The notes below the pieces were generated by a model that saw only the letters and a program-made list of their open reading frames with translations, was not told the origin of the DNA and searched no databases. A stretch of DNA of 5,785 nt, taken from the NCBI GenBank assembly GCA_902478765.1, contig CABSMN010000083.1, positions 1 to 5,785 on the forward strand, in the 5' to 3' direction. The stretch's first letter is position 1, and every line of letters begins with the position of its first letter. This document shows positions 5,474 to 5,785 of this stretch, one piece after another. Source of the DNA: an uncultured Collinsella sp. Its GTDB lineage: Bacteria; Actinomycetota; Coriobacteriia; Coriobacteriales; Coriobacteriaceae. A program made the translations under genes and the position numbers.

Positions 5474-5504
5474 CAATTAGTGGCAACCCAAACAGGTCCA
5501 CACC

Positions 5505-5734
5505 CTAGCGTACATCGCGCACTGTATCACCCTCTACGAGCATGCCGGGGATCAGCATGTGCTCCACGCCAGACGCAACCCCCTCGGCGCCGGCAATCTT
5601 GTCGACAGCCCACATGCCGACGCGCTTGTTGTCAAAGCGCACCGTGGTCAGGCGACGGTCGGGCACGATGTCGCCCAGGCTATCGTCAACACCCACCACG
5701 CTCACGTCCTGGGGCACGCACTTCCCGCGCGACT
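5505..5734 (-). CDS. LacI-family transcriptional regulator, C-terminal fragment
   Basis: The last 75 or so residues of a LacI/GalR-type regulator; the family is normally 330-345 residues, so the N-terminal DNA-binding domain and most of the sugar-binding domain are missing. The reading frame runs upstream through SRGKC (5718-5732) into the adapter junction, so the gene is cut by the contig end, not naturally truncated. The first in-frame GTG (5717) is an internal Val codon. VPQDVSVVGVDDS matches the family's VPxDVSVVGFDD segment of the effector-binding fold, and LTTVR matches the conserved strand before the last helices. It is encoded just upstream of lacF in the same direction, with 214 bases between and no clear terminator. 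It is a candidate sugar-responsive regulator of nearby genes, but its target cannot be read from this fragment. Confidence 0.8.
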
Positions 5735-5785
5735 CGAGCCCACGAGACTGCAGCTAATCTCGTATGCCGTCTTCTGCTTGAAAAA
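5735..5785 (+). other. Nextera i7/P7 adapter and poly-A at right contig end
   Basis: CGAGCCCACGAGAC (5735-5748) is the reverse complement of the i7-side Nextera primer region. TGCAGCTA (5749-5756) sits where the i7 index belongs (I recall it as N728). Bases 5757-5780 match the P7 reverse complement starting ATCTCGTATGCC, and AAAAA (5781-5785) is the usual read-off after the molecule ends. The 19-base mosaic end expected just before 5735 is absent. None of this is genomic. Confidence 0.97.

Noticed and set aside
1..5785. CRISPR array, tRNA or rRNA genes
   Set aside because: No regularly spaced repeats, cloverleaf sequences or conserved rRNA segments were seen.

Overview
The window is an assembled contig, probably from a gut actinobacterium of the Coriobacteriia (Collinsella-like). 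That placement is inferred from the GC-rich coding sequence (about 55-60 % by eye), strong Shine-Dalgarno sites, and Firmicute-type lac proteins in a high-GC codon background; no marker gene is present. All six genes lie on the minus strand, so transcription runs right to left. Both ends still carry Illumina Nextera adapter sequence (1-46 and 5735-5785). The two ends have different 8-base i7 indices, so they are not biological and appear to come from two libraries.

From 3327 down to 63 lies a lactose/galactose tagatose-6-phosphate operon in the order lacA, lacB, lacX, lacC. LacA and LacB are the two subunits of galactose-6-phosphate isomerase. LacX is an aldose-1-epimerase-like protein and LacC is tagatose-6-phosphate kinase. 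LacD (aldolase) is not in the window; it could lie beyond the left edge. lacB and lacX are separated by 374 bases with no convincing gene but several stem-loops. The 325 bases upstream of lacA hold the operon control region and, next to its neighbour, an intrinsic terminator.

From 4666 to 3653 is an unrecognised multi-pass membrane protein with a charged linker, ending in a clear terminator before the lac promoter region. The 285 bases before it hold a REP/MITE-like patch (a 27-base-period direct repeat and an imperfect palindrome) and the lacF terminator. From 5290 to 4952 is lacF, the lactose-type PTS IIA component, apparently a single-gene transcript. At the right edge is the C-terminal end of a LacI-type regulator, cut by the adapter junction.

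The parts fit together as follows: a lactose PTS (LacF plus an IICB not seen here) delivers lactose-6-phosphate; a 6-phospho-beta-galactosidase (not seen) releases galactose-6-phosphate; LacAB converts it to tagatose-6-phosphate; and LacC phosphorylates that to tagatose-1,6-bisphosphate. The most interesting signals are regulatory. The lacA and lacF upstream regions share a 15-base operator-like element (TGTTCGANNNTGTTC on the coding strand). They also share a leader motif that is contiguous in lacF and split by a 6-base insertion in lacA. lacF additionally has GAAC half-sites spaced 21, 21 and 10 bases apart. This points to one regulator controlling both transcripts. I found no novel enzymatic or defence system.
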